64,000 nt of DNA from Astropecten irregularis (GCA_963971285.1 OZ020257.1:16754602-16818601), one strand, 5' to 3'. Numbered from the stretch's first letter, positions 40,392-52,970 are shown. Notes: generated from the sequence alone by a model not told the origin. A program made the numbers and translations.

Positions 40392-41290
40392 GAATCTAAA
40401 TCTCATACTGCCGGTGCGTTCTGTCCATGATATAAAATTGTGTCTAGAATTTGGAAATCTAAATGATGTGAATATAATACAAACATCTTTAAGAATGATC
40501 AGGAAATAGGGTCAGAGTGGATTATTCGCGCTGACTGTCATGCTTTGACCGTAACACTCTGCACTCTGAAAATTATTCAACACCAGGCTAAACTGGTCTG
40601 GTGTTTCACACAAAGAAGTACTCACGGAGGCTGAATATTAAATACGGCCTTATGATTCCAGACTGAAAAGGTGTGTCAGTCGGTACCATTTGTTACAAGT
40701 TGTGCCACTGAAAGGAACAGGATTACGCCAAAAGGGCCTATACCTTCTTTGATAAGAAGGATAAGTACGATTACATGTTCCTGTTGGATTAAGTATAGGG
40801 AAGGATTATACACCAATGGAGAATATCCCCGTTTTATAAAGACGGTGCAGATTAAGAATGGGAATATGAATTTTACCGAATTCAATATACCAACATCTTT
40901 CGTTTAAATTATCATTTCAGGAACTGTGTGCACCATGAAGTGGGTATGGTTGTTTTCTTGACGTGTGTACTGTATAATTCATTTTCATTGACTTACAGAA
41001 ACACATCTCATCAAACAGAAAAAAATCATATTGTATTCCTATACTTCCACCTTCACGCGTTTACCACCAAACAGCAACCCATTATCATTGTAACGAACCA
41101 TAACCCTATACACACAAGCCTGGGTGCACTAATTATAATATGTAGTGACCTAACAACACTAATTAATAATTATACGGCATTCAGCGAGCGGAAGAGGTTT
41201 TTTGTTCGAACTCTTAAAAGGTTGACGTAATAAAATTCCTGATGGAACCTTCATTCATGCGGCCAAGTGAGACATTAGACCTACTGTTAT
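40392..41290. other. Intergenic; nothing recognised
   Basis: A/T-rich sequence with only short frames lacking features. No repeat shared with the rest of the window was noticed. Confidence 0.3.
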
Positions 41291-41622
41291 TCTAAAGGTA
41301 ACATCATACTTTGGTGGGATACCAAAACAGAAATCTTCAGAGATTTACCTATAACTTACAGGGTATAAAGATGATGATGATAGTAACATACCGTCACAAA
41401 TTCTGCTTGAAATGTTATATTTATCCAGAAAAGATTTAACTCAAACACCCAAAAACAGTTTTCATCTCAAGGAGATAACAGATCCTGCGAACAGATTTGA
41501 AAATACTGGAAGCGTTTTTCACTGTTTTTTTTTCACAGTGGGCACCTTATGGTACTGGAAATTTAACAGATGACTGTTACTGTATCTTTCTTGATATTTC
41601 TGCCCATGAATCTGCATAACAT
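41291..41622 (+). mobile_element. Family A MITE, 3'-truncated
   Basis: It begins TCTAAAGGTAACATCATACT and follows the family consensus to GATATTTCTGCCCATGAATC, then leaves it before the right inverted repeat. The left flank is TA but not TTAA, which argues for a TA target site. Confidence 0.75.
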
Positions 41623-41861
41623 TTGAATCCAGTTCTGAAGGAATATCGGCTTATTAGAAGGTTCACTCATGTCACGCCAGACAGAGGACCCAAGTAATCT
41701 CTAAAGTAGCTCTCGTGTGGTATATTTCCTTTTGAGCGCGATATAGAGAGGGCGTATTAATATTTGAAATGAATTATATTGTAAGACATCGGTCACGAAT
41801 CAAGTTGAAATTTTGTATTCGGCATGGTATTAGCACGACGTCTGAACTGGGTCTTAATAAT

Positions 41862-42239
41862 TCAAAGGCACAATATGGGATTGGTAACATACCCAAACAG
41901 AAATGTTTATAGATTTACATGTAGGGCCTAGGCTAAAGTTCAGGATATTAATTTGGTGCTGGTAGAAACTTACTGTTGTCCGCCTGGAATTATTAAAGTA
42001 TTCATCCAGAAATTAGCAAAACAAAGACCGAAATCAGTTTTGATCTCGGGGTAAGATTAAAACCATTCATTTATTTTTTATAAGAAAAATTTAGTCGCGT
42101 TTTCGCTATTTTCTCGTGACTCAGATCTCGATTGAGCTCAAATTTTCACAGGTGTGTTATTTTATTTACATGCTGGATAACACAAAGTGTGAGTGTTGTT
42201 CTGTCACCTTTACAAATCATGCATGTACTGTACCTTTAA
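41862..42239 (+). mobile_element. Diverged relative of the family A MITE
   Basis: It shares ACCCAAACAGAAAT, AGATTTAC, TATTCATCCAGAAATTAG and a terminal TACCTTTAA with the family, but has its own interior (GTGTGAGTGTTGTTCTGTCAC). That interior is shared with the copy at 45,523-45,885, so the two form a subfamily. Confidence 0.6.
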
Positions 42240-42562
42240 TTGGCCCAAATGCATTGATTAGTAATCTCACGGTGACACGGATCCCGTGGATGTAAAGTGA
42301 AGGAATATAGGCTTTATGAAGGGACTTGCTCTTTGAATATTTGAAAAAGATATTTGCCTTTGCTGAAAATTTATCTGAACAAATATGCATAATATGTGTA
42401 CTACACACGCATTGAATGATACTCATGGTTAGAATTTGGTTTCTTTAATAGCGAGCCTCGGATGTTACTCTTAGTACGATTGCATTTGGTCAAATGACTA
42501 ATGTATTTATATTCAGTTTATATTTCATGATACCTGTAATTGGCAGATCTCTGCTGTTTCCA

Positions 42563-42563
42563 A

Positions 42564-42602
<39 letters not shown>

Positions 42603-42604
42603 AT
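42563..42604. repeat. (AATA)n microsatellite
   Basis: About ten uninterrupted AATA units. Confidence 0.9.
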
Positions 42605-42722
42605 ATAGGCCCTATATAATGACCGTTATCTTTCCAAAAAACACGACCAGTGATGAGCTTAATCGTTACATTTCACGTACCGAATTTCATTTATATCCCT
42701 TAAGTATCTAAAAATAGAAGCA

Positions 42723-43081
42723 TTAAAGATAATATCATACTTTTTTTTGTCAAACAAATACAGGTTCATTGGCAAAAATATCAAGGAAGATACAGTAACA
42801 GTCATCTGTGAAAATTCCAGTCCCATACGGTGCCCACTTTTTGAGAAAACGGTGAAAAACGGCCGTAGTATTTCGTAAGTTTTTTCTTTTTTCTTTTTGA
42901 TCTTTAAAATATCAAAAAATAATGTTGGTCACTTGTTTTACTATTTTCTGAATAAAAACAGCATTTCAGTCAGACAAATGTTAACGGTATGTTTCTACCA
43001 TCACCATCTTCATTTCCTGTAAGTTATAGGTAAATCTGTTTTCTGTCTCGGTATGCTACTAAAGTATGATACTACTCTTAA
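42723..43081 (-). mobile_element. Family A MITE, reverse copy
   Basis: Ends TTAAAGATAATATCATAC and AAAGTATGATACTACTCTTA. The inner CAGTCCCATACGGTGCCCAC and the CATCACCATCTTCAT block are in reverse orientation relative to the copy at 40,029. Confidence 0.8.
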
Positions 43082-43809
43082 GATTATCATAATTACGAAA
43101 AATTCTTGAATGACTAAGAATTGGGTAAGCGGCACTTACAATAATCGCTAGGCCTTTGGTCATCCGCTCATCGTCCCGTTATTTTTCCCAACGTTTCCAG
43201 GACAAAAGAAGACCAGAAGGTACGGTGATCTCTCCGTGGTACGACCTTTTTCGACCGACGCACGATGGCCACTGAGAGGATTTGCTCATGGGCGAGCAAG
43301 TAGGAGTGCACGGTAGGGGATGTCACTTCTAAAGCTTCTTGGACAAACAGGAGGTGATGTTATGTAAGGATACCTCAGCACGCAGCGTTCTCTCCACGCA
43401 AGCAGAGGAGAACAAATCGGTGCAATTGTGTGCCGATAATAAGTGTGTTTACCATCTCCATGACTGCAAAGTATCAGTGCTGAGTATAGTGTTTGCGTAG
43501 CAGCTTGCTAGGCCGACTGTCCGTCAAAGACCAGATCGGGTCATTTCTGTTAAAATTAAGACGATTTGGACGCAAAGCAGACAAGCAAGGAAAAACAATA
43601 ACTTCCATGTCCTGAAAGGATACCCTTGAAGCTGAGATGGAGAACGGCGAAAGTCATCACGAATTGCTATCGGCTTTTCTAAAATAACAAAGTATACCTG
43701 AAATGCGCTGAATAGATTGCTCTGCTGATAAAGCAAACACCTCAGCGAAGGAGCCCCGTAGAACAGTCAAAATACGTAAACTTGATAATCAAGGAGGCCT
43801 ATATAGGTC
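43082..43809. other. Intergenic; nothing recognised
   Basis: Slightly more GC-rich than its surroundings, but no conserved protein or RNA feature is seen on either strand. Confidence 0.3.
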
Positions 43810-44172
43810 TTAAAGGTAGTATCATACTTTTGTAAGAAACCAAAACAGAAATATTCACAGATTTACGTTTAACTTACAGGGTATGAAGATGGTGGTGGTA
43901 GAAACATACCGTTACAATTGTTCCGCCTGAAATTGTGTATTTATCCAGAAATTAGTAAAACAACGACCGAAAATCTTTTTGATCTTTTAAAAGATGAAAA
44001 ATAAGGAGAAAAGACTTAAGAAAACTATGGCTGTATTTCACTGTTTTCTCAAAAAGTGGGCACCGTATGGGACTGAAATTTTCACAGATGACTGTTACTG
44101 TATCTGTCTTTAGATTTGTGCCCATGAATCTGTATTTCTTTGATAAAAACCAAAGTATGATATTACCTTTAA
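43810..44172 (+). mobile_element. Family A MITE, full copy
   Basis: TTAAAGGTAGTATCATACTT at the left and AAGTATGATATTACCTTTAA at the right, with a central GATCTTTTAAAAGAT hairpin. 363 bp. Confidence 0.85.
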
Positions 44173-44264
44173 CGTGCGTAGTGACCAGTATAACGATTTG
44201 AAGTCACAGGACATGCTCGACACAATGGAAGTTTACAAATAAAACAGCCTATGCGAGGACGACA

Positions 44265-44549
44265 TTCTTTTATCATCATCGCACTGTCCATTCTTGGGGA
44301 GATAGATCCTTTTCTCATGCTGGCCCAACACTCTGGAACAACCACCCTCCCTTCTTGCGAAACATTCCATCATATACAGCTTTCAAAGAACAACTTAAGA
44401 CTTACCTTTTTAACTTGTAATTCATTTCTCCTGTTTGTGTATTTTTCATATTTTTTCATATTTATGTATAATGAACTGTTATGCGCCATGAGCGTCTTAA
44501 ATGACGGAATGCTGCGCTTTACAAGACTACACTATTATTATTATTATTA
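44265..44549 (+). mobile_element. LINE (CR1/L2-like) 3' end
   Basis: From 44301 the plus strand reads DRSFSHAGPTLWNN, then FLRNIPSYTAFKEQLKTYLF and a stop at 44418-44420. This is the C-terminal motif of CR1/L2-type reverse transcriptases. A 3' UTR ends in an (ATT)n tract at 44531-44549, typical of such elements. Frames upstream are broken, so only the dead 3' end is present. Confidence 0.8.
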
Positions 44550-44720
44550 CTAGAGGAAATATTTCTTGTCGATCGACAGTCAATTGTCGACAGATAAATG
44601 TCGACAGACACTTGTTGAAAGGACACGGAAGTGGTTACATTATGGAGAAATTTACGTTTCCGATCCCACTATCAAATAATTATTTCATCACAGAAATCAT
44701 ACTTACCGGGAACGGGTAAT

Positions 44721-44960
44721 TCGGGAGACTTTCTTATTGGTTCGTGCATAAACTTTACTTATTTCTAAACATCCTTCAAACCAATAAACTTGAAATTGAC
44801 ATATGTTCATATTAAGCGCATTCTCTGTCTTCTATTTAAAATATGGACAGCAAAATATGTCTTTAAAAGGTAGCTGGTATAATAGGGAGACACCGAAAAG
44901 TCTCCCTATTTGCAGATGTCTCCCAAATATTCACTTTTGGACGCTAAAGTGTCTCCCTAA
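44721..44960. mobile_element. GGGAGAC-ended MITE, copy 2
   Basis: GGGAGACT at the left and GTCTCCCTAA at the right. The inner CCAATAAACTTGAAATTGAC and ATATGGACAGCAAAATATGT match the copy at 59,094. It contains extra GTCTCCC words near 44,900-44,930, a small internal duplication. Confidence 0.7.
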
Positions 44961-45522
44961 TATGCAATTTAGTTCAATTTGATAATATTAATAATAGATA
45001 ATTATTATCCATAAATGGATTTTTGTACTCAGTGTCCCATTTCGGCGCTTATCTCGTTATATATACATTTAGCATGGCGTGGCCTTACACGCATGTCTGT
45101 GTCTATATATATTTACCCCGTTTGACAAGGGCTGTGATTCTAAACAAACAAATAACAATAATGTTGGGCATAAACTAATCAACAGTACCCTGGCTACCAT
45201 TATCTGCTTCTCGCCTGTCTCATTGTACTCTCATTGATTTCCTGTACGTCAGGTTGTGCCGGGCACTGAGATTTATTTTTAGCCAAGGCAAACAACGTCT
45301 AGTTTGGGCACAATTGGGTATTTTGACAACTCAGATAACCATTTTTGCTGACTCGGGCCCTTTGATACGCAGTACGTTTCGCCAGGGGTAGAGATTTCCT
45401 CATGGATTCGTTGATAAATACATAAAAATGTGTGATGTTTGAGCGGCACTTAATCTCATAAAACTCGTGTTGTTTCATTTCTATTCGATTACTCCCAATC
45501 CGTACAACTTCCATTGGTTTCG
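44961..45522. other. Intergenic; nothing recognised
   Basis: A/T-rich, with TATATATA-like words near 45,058-45,065. No gene or shared repeat identified. Confidence 0.3.
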
Positions 45523-45885
45523 AAGGTTAAGTACAGTATTGCATACCCAAACAGAAATATTTACAGAATTACTTATAACGTTCAGGATATGAACGTGGTG
45601 TTGCATGGTAGAAACATACCGTTAAAATATTTCCACCTTAAATGCTGAATTTATCCAGAAATTAGTAAAACAAAGACCGAAAACAGTTTTCGTGGTAAAA
45701 TCAAAACCATTCTTCATGTTTTATAAGAAAACATGAGTCGGGTTGTAGCCATTTTCTCAGGACTAAAATGTCTGATTGAGCTCAAATTTTCACAGGTTTA
45801 TTATTTAATGTACATGTTTGATCAGACAGTGTGAGTGCTGTTCTGTGACCTTTACCAATCATGTATTATACCATTAGGTCTGCCC
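45523..45885 (+). mobile_element. Diverged relative of the family A MITE, copy 2
   Basis: It carries ACCCAAACAGAAATATTTAC, TTTATCCAGAAATTAGTAAA and GTGTGAGTGCTGTTCTGTGAC, the last shared with 41,862-42,239. Ends are degenerate. Confidence 0.6.
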
Positions 45886-46209
45886 ACTCGCTCACTCTTG
45901 TCTGTTCGTCTACAGTTTTTTCCGTGAATTGTCCGTGTCAATTGTTTTAGGCTGTCTCCTATTTGCTCTGTTTATTAATAAGGCAGCCTCATACTCTCCC
46001 GTACATAATGTTCATATACTGTATTGTATTCAGTTGGTCCTCTGTGGTCTTCATGCAAACATGTCGAAAGTATTGCGAATAATTATACGACCAAGTTTGC
46101 GATCTTGTAGAGGAGATTCGAGGTATTACTGTCCTGCCGTTCTGAAAGGGGGTGTCGGAAGAGCGCCCTCCCTTGGCAAACCCAGCCCAATGAAGCCCTT
46201 CCTAAGGTG

Positions 46210-46444
46210 TTTACGAAACGGAGGCTCGGGCTCCGTCTCAGGCTCCGGCTCCATTTTCATGTATCCGTTCTGAAATGAATGTTGGGTATCAAAATAGAGG
46301 CTTTTGGCAGCGGTTCGGAAGTAGATTCTTTAGTTTGAAAAGGAAAACAGAGGTTCAGCTTCAATGGAAACCACAACCTATATTTTTAGCATAGGGATTT
46401 CAGAACTGGAGTCCGAACCTGATCCTAAGCCTCCGTTTCGTAAA
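46210..46444. mobile_element. MITE with TTTACGAAACGGAGGCT ends
   Basis: TTTACGAAACGGAGGCT and AGCCTCCGTTTCGTAAA are perfect inverted ends. Internal GGCTCC runs and AACCACAACCTATATTTT are shared in reverse with 59,490-59,700, so the two are relatives. Confidence 0.75.
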
Positions 46445-46680
46445 CCACCCATAAGCCAACCCAACCATATTATATCGAATCCTACCGATGCCACCCGAAC
46501 CCCATTTTATCTCAAAGATAAATTGGAAACTACAGTCAAAGACAAATGTTGACGTGTTCCCATATTTTTGTGCACCGTAAATAGTTCACTGTCTTTCACC
46601 GCAATTTTGTTTTCAATGCAAATCGGTAAAGAATTAACCCCAGAAATGGTTGATGGTTAACCACCCTGATGAGCTCGGAT

Positions 46681-47459
46681 CAGCGGCGTAGCTAGGATTT
46701 TTTCAGCAGGGGGGCACTGGGGGGCCTTGGAATTTTGTGGGGGGGCACCCGGAATTTTTTCAAAACTGGAGATTTGCAAAATATGAGAAATGCAGGGGGG
46801 GGGCGGATCCAGCGGGCGTGGGCCAACCTTTTCTTCAAGCCAAAAAAAAAAAAAAAAAAGGAAACAGAAAAAAATAAATAAAAATAAAAGGGAAACAGAA
46901 AGACTCCAAAAGAGCTGAAAAAGAGGGGGAAGACAAAATTAGCTAGCTTTGATCGCCCCGAAACGCATCCATCGCTATTGAATTGGTGCATTTTATTTCC
47001 ACACTTATTTTGGAAGCAATTGTTCCGATAAATTTATTCATTTATTTATATTATTACTTCATTATTTCTTTTTAATCCAACACTCTTGAGCGGGAAAAAT
47101 TCAATCTGGGGACCAGATTAACTAGCCAAACCAGACAAAATGGCAGATGGGCTGTTTTGAAGTTCGCAACCGTAAGCGCGTAAGAAAATTGCATTTTTAC
47201 ACTGAAATGTTGCACAGATTTCTTCACTGTAGAGTTTTAAGGACTCAGGAATATTTGCTGAAAGTAAAAAATATCATTTTGGAACAGTAGAAGCTGTTAA
47301 GTTGTTTTTATTTCCTTTATAGCTATCATACCCTGCAGATAACGCTTAATTTTTTTTCTATACCCACGATTTTTTGTGGGGGGGGGGGCACCTGGGGGGG
47401 CACACAGAATTTGTGGGGGGGCACGTGCCCCCCAGGCCCCCCCCGTAGCTACGCCCCTG
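46681..47459. mobile_element. 779-bp non-autonomous hAT-like element with 8-bp target duplication
   Basis: Ends CAGCGGCGTAGCTA and TAGCTACGCCCCTG are inverted repeats. Identical GCTCGGAT octamers lie immediately outside at 46673-46680 and 47460-47467. CAG...CTG termini plus an 8-bp duplication are hallmarks of hAT transposition. The interior is G-run rich near both ends, with an A-run at 46842-46859, and encodes no transposase. Confidence 0.88.
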
Positions 47460-47480
47460 GCTCGGATTGACCATTGGAGC

Positions 47481-47634
47481 CAGGGGTCGATTTCACGAAG
47501 CCCTGCGATCGACCGTAACTCGAGTTACGAAGGATAAACCCATCTTAGAAGGCATGTCCCACGTAGGGCTTCATTGCATCGACAGTCCTACGATTGATAG
47601 TAAGTTACGAAGAGTTTGGCGAAATCGACCCCAG
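47481..47634. mobile_element. GGGTCGATTTC-family MITE, copy 3
   Basis: CAGGGGTCGATTTC and GAAATCGACCCCAGG are inverted ends. The inner CGATCGACCGTAACTCGAG is itself palindromic in part. It abuts the hAT element's target duplication. Confidence 0.7.
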
Positions 47635-48079
47635 GAGGTATTTAAGTGACAGAGAAGTGGTGGTCTTTCCCATGCGTTGATTGAGACCGTTTCTGGTGCA
47701 GAAGGACTAAGGTTGTCAGTGCATGGGGAAAAACGAAGCCGAACAAAGTCGCAAGTTATTGACAAATTGGGCATAAAAAGGCCGCCTGTAGTGCTCTATC
47801 CTTTCAAGTTCAACTAGGTCATGCAGTGTATAATTCTTATTGTATGACTGAACCTTGCACTCTGTTACTGATGCTATTTTTATCTGGCGCACCCTACTTT
47901 GCTCTTTGCCTGAAAGCTACAGCCATTTTGCTTTTCGTCTCATTTTCGAACCAGCCACTGAACCTGTGTACATTTATTCCAAAGATTTGGATGGGTGTAT
48001 GGTGGTAGTGTGAGTTTCGTGGTCTTATATCAGTGGTATTCTTTGGCTAATCGTTAATTCAGTAAATCATCTACCAGAC
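47635..48079 (+). promoter_or_regulatory. Upstream region of the first P450 gene
   Basis: No clear core promoter element is recognised. The P450 ATG at 48080 has A at -3 and G at +4 (GACATGG), a good Kozak context. Confidence 0.3.
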
Positions 48080-51000
48080 ATGGGTGGATTTTCTATCTTG
48101 GATTTGCTGGACGCACGGTCAGCTCTTCTCGGTGTCGTGGTGTTTCTGGTGCTGTATCGGTTTCTTCGTCGACCGCGTAACCTGCCTCCTGGACCGAGAG
48201 GATGGCCGCTTCTTGGCAACCTGCCGCAGTTGGTCATGTCAGGAGACCCGATGCAGGAAACCATTTCCAAAATGACCGCCAGGTATGCATCCATATTATA
48301 GTATTGCCATTCATATTATAGTATTGCCATCGTATATCCAGCCTGCGTCGAATCCTATGTCATGCAAGAAGTCAAGTCCAATTTACCCCAGAATTTCCTT
48401 TATAAGCAAGCCTTTTAAAGGTAGTATCACACTTTGGTTTTTATCAAAGAAATGAAGATTCATGGTCAAAAATATCAAGACAGATACAGTAACAGTCATC
48501 TGTGAAAATTTCAGTCCCATGGTGCCCGCTTTTTGAAAAAATAGTGAAAAACGGCCACAGTATTTCTTAAGTCTTTTCTCTTTTATTTTTGATCTTTAAA
48601 AAGATCAAAAAGATTTTCGGTCGTTGCTTTATTCTTTTCTGGATAAATGCAGCATTTCAGGCGGAAATATTTTCACGGTATGTTTCTATCATCACCATAT
48701 CTTCATACAATGTGAGTTATACGTAAATCTGTTAACATTTCTGTTTTGGCTTCTTACCAAAGTATGACACTACCTTTACTAACTGCAAGAATTACAACCT
48801 AGATAAACGAGCAGCATACTGTCACAATTGTCCCAATACCAGTTAAATCCAACTCTGAACTCATAGTTCAGGAACATAAATCATGTCCCTAAACTAGTCC
48901 ATGAAGGGCAAATTGAAATAGCCTTTGCAGACCATGCCCTTGTGAACTTAACCTACTCACGAGCATCAAAGCACAGGCAGAAGTGCAATTGTGTCCTTAC
49001 TTACTTACTTACTTTGGCCTTGTACCCCTAAAGGGGCATAGGTCATCGACGACTCCGCACCGTCGTCCTCTCTCCATGGTATACCTGGGGCCAATTTCAT
49101 AGAGCTGTTTAAAGGTAGTATCATACTTTGGTAGTAGGGGCCTATACCGAAACAGAAATTTTCACAGATTTACCTATAACTTACCGGGTATAAAGATGGT
49201 GATGGTAGAATCATACCGTTAAAATACTTCTGCCCATAATGCTGTTTGTATCAAGAAAAGAATAAAACCAATCACCAAAAATAAAAGAGAAAAGACTTAA
49301 GAAACACTGTGACCGTTTTTCACTGTTTTCTCAACTTAAATGTGGGCACCGTATGGGGTTGAATTTTTAACAGATGACTGTTACTGTATCTGTCTTGATA
49401 TTTTTGCCCACGAATCTGTATTTCTTTGACAAAAACCAAATTATGATATTACCTTTAAGCATACGAAATGTAGGCCTTTTCCTTTTCAGATCTGATTGGC
49501 TGATGTGCTGGGTTGCATAAAATTTGCAAGCACGCATGTATCAGACGTTCGTACGTAGTGACACGGAGTAGAATGGGTGATACCCAGACTAAGCAAAGGT
49601 TAGCATAGGCATGAAATTTGCCACAGCCCTATGTTGTCACTATCCCGAGCTTTTGTCTTGGTAGTTCAGTTGTTTCCTCTGTTCTGTCCTTAGATACGGT
49701 GACGTGATACGCTTGGAGGTTCCTGGGGCATCGATGGTTGTTTTACATGGACACAAGATTACCAAGGAGGCTTTTGGACAGCATCCACTGAGCGCCAGGC
49801 CTCCACTTCACATCACTGATAGCGTAACACCTCATGGCATAGGTAAGACTGCTCCATCAAATGATCAGAATTCATCCTAGTTACATAAATCTAAATTACT
49901 TCATCAATTACCGTAGTGCGATAAAATAATGTGTCTTAAAATCATCTTTCAGGCATTCTAGATTCGTCCGGACCAAAGTGGGTGGAGATACGCCGATTCG
50001 CAATGACCGTACTCCGAGGCCTTGGAGTTGGCAAGTCAAGCTTCGAGCAGAATATCACGACGGAAGCAGAATGCCTGATTGAGGAACTGAAGGGATACAA
50101 GGGCAGTTCGTTTGATCCCAAACTCATATTTGGCAATGCCGTGTCCAATGTCATCTGCTCGGTGGTTTTTGGTAAACGGTTCAATTACAGCGATCTCGCC
50201 TTCAAACGTCTTCTGAAGGTTTTATCAGACAATGTTGAAAATTCAGGCGGAGGTGGCATATTTGAGCTCTCTCCGTTGTTTGTTAAGTTGAAAATGTTTC
50301 CGTCTGTCAAGCGCTACGCCACTGCAGTAAAGGGCTTTTACAGTGAGATTATTCGCTTGTTAGGAGTGCACGAGCAAGATGTAGAGAACCCTCGTGATCT
50401 AATCGATGTCTTCTACCGTGAAATGAAAATCAAAGAGCAGCAAGGTGTCGAGTCGCTGGCCCTGCAGCCTGAGAACCTACACCGCATTGTGGCCGATTTG
50501 TTCGGAGCTGGATCCGAGACCACCGCCACTACCCTTCGCTGGGGCATGCTATTTATGATGGCATATCCTGAGATACAGGCTCGCGTTCAGCAAGAATTGG
50601 ATCAAGCCACAAACCGCAATCGTCTCCCAAGGATTTCAGACAAGCCTGATCTACCTTACACCGAGGCGGTACTCTGTGAGATCCAGCGTATGGGCACCAT
50701 CGTTCCATTGGCATTACCTCACATGAGCTCGGAGGATACCACAGTTGGCAAGTAAGTTTTGAGAGCAACCTCATTTTAGAGCTGCAAACGTGTAGACAGA
50801 AGAGATTCTGTTTTCGATTTGGTCTATTAAGACATGTCTAGTTGACGAAACATAGTCAATTTTGTTGATTGGACACTTCTTCAGGCTGGTGTGATTGTTT
50901 TATACCCAGTTATTGATTTACTTTTTGCTCTCAAATGAGTGCTTTGAAAGATCGGCAACCGGCCATTTATAAATATGCTAACTTCTTTTCATTCCTTATG

Positions 51001-51646
51001 TTTTAGGTACAATATTCCTAAGGGTACATTGGTATTCTCCAATTTATGGCACAACCATTACGACCCTTCGGTGTGGATCGAGCCTGACAAGTTTCGTCCG
51101 GAGAGATTCCTGGACAAAGATGGGAAGTTTCAACCCCGTGAGGAGCTGATACCCTTCGGGATAGGTAAGTGGCGTTGTGGCGTTCTCTTCGTGTTTCACG
51201 CGTTGGTGACAGACTCTTCTATTCCACGACTCGTTGACCGATCTTCGGTCTGCCTCTTACATTTTGGTGTTAACACCTGTTGGTTTCACAGAGGTGAATT
51301 AAAGACAATGTAATGGCGCAGTTTAAGGTTCTGGAAGCCAAGGTCGGATGTCTTGTTTACCGACTTTACTTCGTTTGCCTACGATTTCAAGGTCATTCTT
51401 CATAAAAATCGGAAACTAAGAGTACAGGTTGGCCTGCAATTAAAATTTATTTTCCCTTTTCTAGGTCGTCGTGTCTGTCTGGGTGAACATCTGGCTAAGA
51501 TGGAGCTCTTCATCTTCTTCAGCCACCTGCTGCATCATTTCACCATCAAGAAGCCCCAAGATGCTCCTCCCCTAACATTCGTAGGAGTCAATGGGATTAT
51601 TCACGGACCACAGACGTTCAAATTATGCGCCATCGCAAGGGAGTAG
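48080..51646 (+). CDS. Cytochrome P450, CYP2-type, gene 1
   Basis: A microsomal heme-thiolate monooxygenase of the CYP2 clan; the substrate is not predictable. Exons 48080-48282, 49694-49842, 49953-50751, 51007-51164 and 51465-51646 join to 1,491 nt (496 aa plus TAG), the normal family length. Landmarks in order: N-terminal membrane anchor (about 8-27), hinge RRPRNLPPGPRGWPLLGNLP (about 30-49), I-helix LFGAGSETTATTLRW (about 299-313), K-helix EIQR (ExxR), PERF-type FRPERFLD and the heme-binding loop FGIGRRVCLG with the axial Cys. No key residue is missing, so the gene looks functional. Intron 1 (1,411 bp) holds two family A MITEs. Exon lengths and phases are identical to the neighbour at 54,631, so the pair arose by tandem duplication. 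Confidence 0.95.
48415..48778 (-). mobile_element. Family A MITE, reverse copy in P450-1 intron 1
   Basis: TTAAAGGTAGTATCACACTT at the left and ACCAAAGTATGACACTACCTTTACT at the right. The right flank is TTTACT, with TA but no TTAA, again consistent with TA as target. Confidence 0.82.
49109..49458 (+). mobile_element. Family A MITE, second copy in P450-1 intron 1
   Basis: TTAAAGGTAGTATCATACTT and CAAATTATGATATTACCTTTAA bound about 350 bp of family consensus in the opposite orientation to the copy 330 bp upstream. It is preceded by a GGGGCCAATTTCATAGAGCTG word resembling another MITE end. Confidence 0.82.
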
Positions 51647-52279
51647 TTAGCACAGTCTAATTGAGTTTATGTCATCAATGCACACACGCGTGTAGATGCA
51701 CGAAAACAAAATGTAACAGTAGTATGTTTGCAATTGACCTAATTCGTTTTTATAGTCAAAGATGACAAAAAAGCCTAGGATTTCAATATTTGGCTCAAAC
51801 TGAATTGCTTATTCCTTTCCAAAGCGAATCACCTGTTAGGCAATGTATTTCATTTCTTTTTAACAAAATGTACACGAACATTATTATCAACTTATACATC
51901 AAACCCAGCTTTTTAGTAGAGCAAAGGGCCTTTACCTGCCAGAATTTATCTTCAAAGCTGATGATCCAGTATCCATAACGAACATTGACAATGTCTCAAA
52001 TCTCCACAACAGGCTGAAGCACTGAACCAGGATGTGATTAAGCCGTCATAACAGTAGAATTAACAAGGAAAAATTGACATCTATAAACCTGTAGAGCAAA
52101 CTAATTTGTGATGTAAATGATACTTGCTCAAATTTAAAACTAATGTTGTTTTCGTTTACTAAATGTCTTATATTCGAAATGATGGGGAATACTTGAAAGA
52201 ATTTTCTTATCCCAAAGATAGTGTGTAATCCCATTTTTCAGATGTTGTTAGATTAATGTTCTGAGAGTAATCAAAAGTT
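51647..52279. other. P450-1 3' flank; nothing further recognised
   Basis: No canonical AATAAA is found close to the stop at 51644-51646, so the polyadenylation site is unassigned. The rest is A/T-rich without features. Confidence 0.3.
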
Positions 52280-52480
52280 TTAGTGTTTTTTAATTAAAAT
52301 AATGTAATCATCAAACAACCACAAGGGAAACTGAGTGAATTTTAAATTCATTGAAACGTGAACAAAGACCGTGAATTGACTGGAGCGGGATTCGAACCGG
52401 CGACCTCCTGAATACCGTAGAGGCGCTCTACCAACTGAGCCATCAAGCCCTACGTTGGTGGTGACCCCGATAGTCAACTA
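52280..52480 (-). mobile_element. tRNA-derived SINE, antisense, well preserved
   Basis: The minus strand reads GGGCTTGATGGCTCAGTTGG, GTAGAGCGCC and GGTTCGAATCCCGCTCC, i.e. A and B boxes in order. The body ends in CAGTTTCCCTTGTGGTTGTTTGATGATTA. It is the best copy in the window. Confidence 0.8.
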
Positions 52481-52600
52481 TCTTTGTTCGTTTGGCAGTC
52501 AGAAGCCATGAAGCCACGAACACACCGCCATACCCCAAGGATCGCTTCAACGATACACGCAGCAATGCTGCAACCTGGGAACGGTACATGGGGATCACTC

Positions 52601-52970
52601 AAAGAGGATACGGCCTTTTAATTTATATAATCATCAAATAACCACAAGGGAAACTGACTGAAAGAGAAAATGACATAAATTAATATGTGATTGAGATTAA
52701 GCACAGTTACATAGTCCGTAGTGTTAAAGATGCTCCACCTCACAACACGTTCAGGCACATAATAGAGCCACCATATACTTCTTTCAAAGAGGATACGGCC
52801 TTTTAATTTATATAATCATCAAATAACCACAAGGGAAACTGACTGAAAGAGAAAATGACATAAATTAATATGTGATTGAGATTAAGCACAGTTACATAGT
52901 CCGTAGTGTTAAAGATGCTCCACCTCACAACACGTTCAGGCACATAATAGAGCCACCATATACTTCTTTC
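52601..52970. repeat. 185-bp perfect-looking tandem duplication
   Basis: The unit 52601-52785 is repeated at 52786-52970. It includes the SINE-body words AATAACCACAAGGGAAACTG, GTGATTGAGATTAAGCAC and CACAACACGTTCAGGCAC. I saw no difference between the two units, so the duplication is recent. Confidence 0.9.

Noticed and set aside
46692..46991. A 99-aa minus-strand frame
   Set aside because: It lies entirely inside the hAT-like element and translates an A-run as poly-Phe.
52375..52460. A genuine tRNA gene (antisense)
   Set aside because: A and B boxes are present, but the 3' acceptor half and CCA-side pairing do not close, and a SINE body follows.
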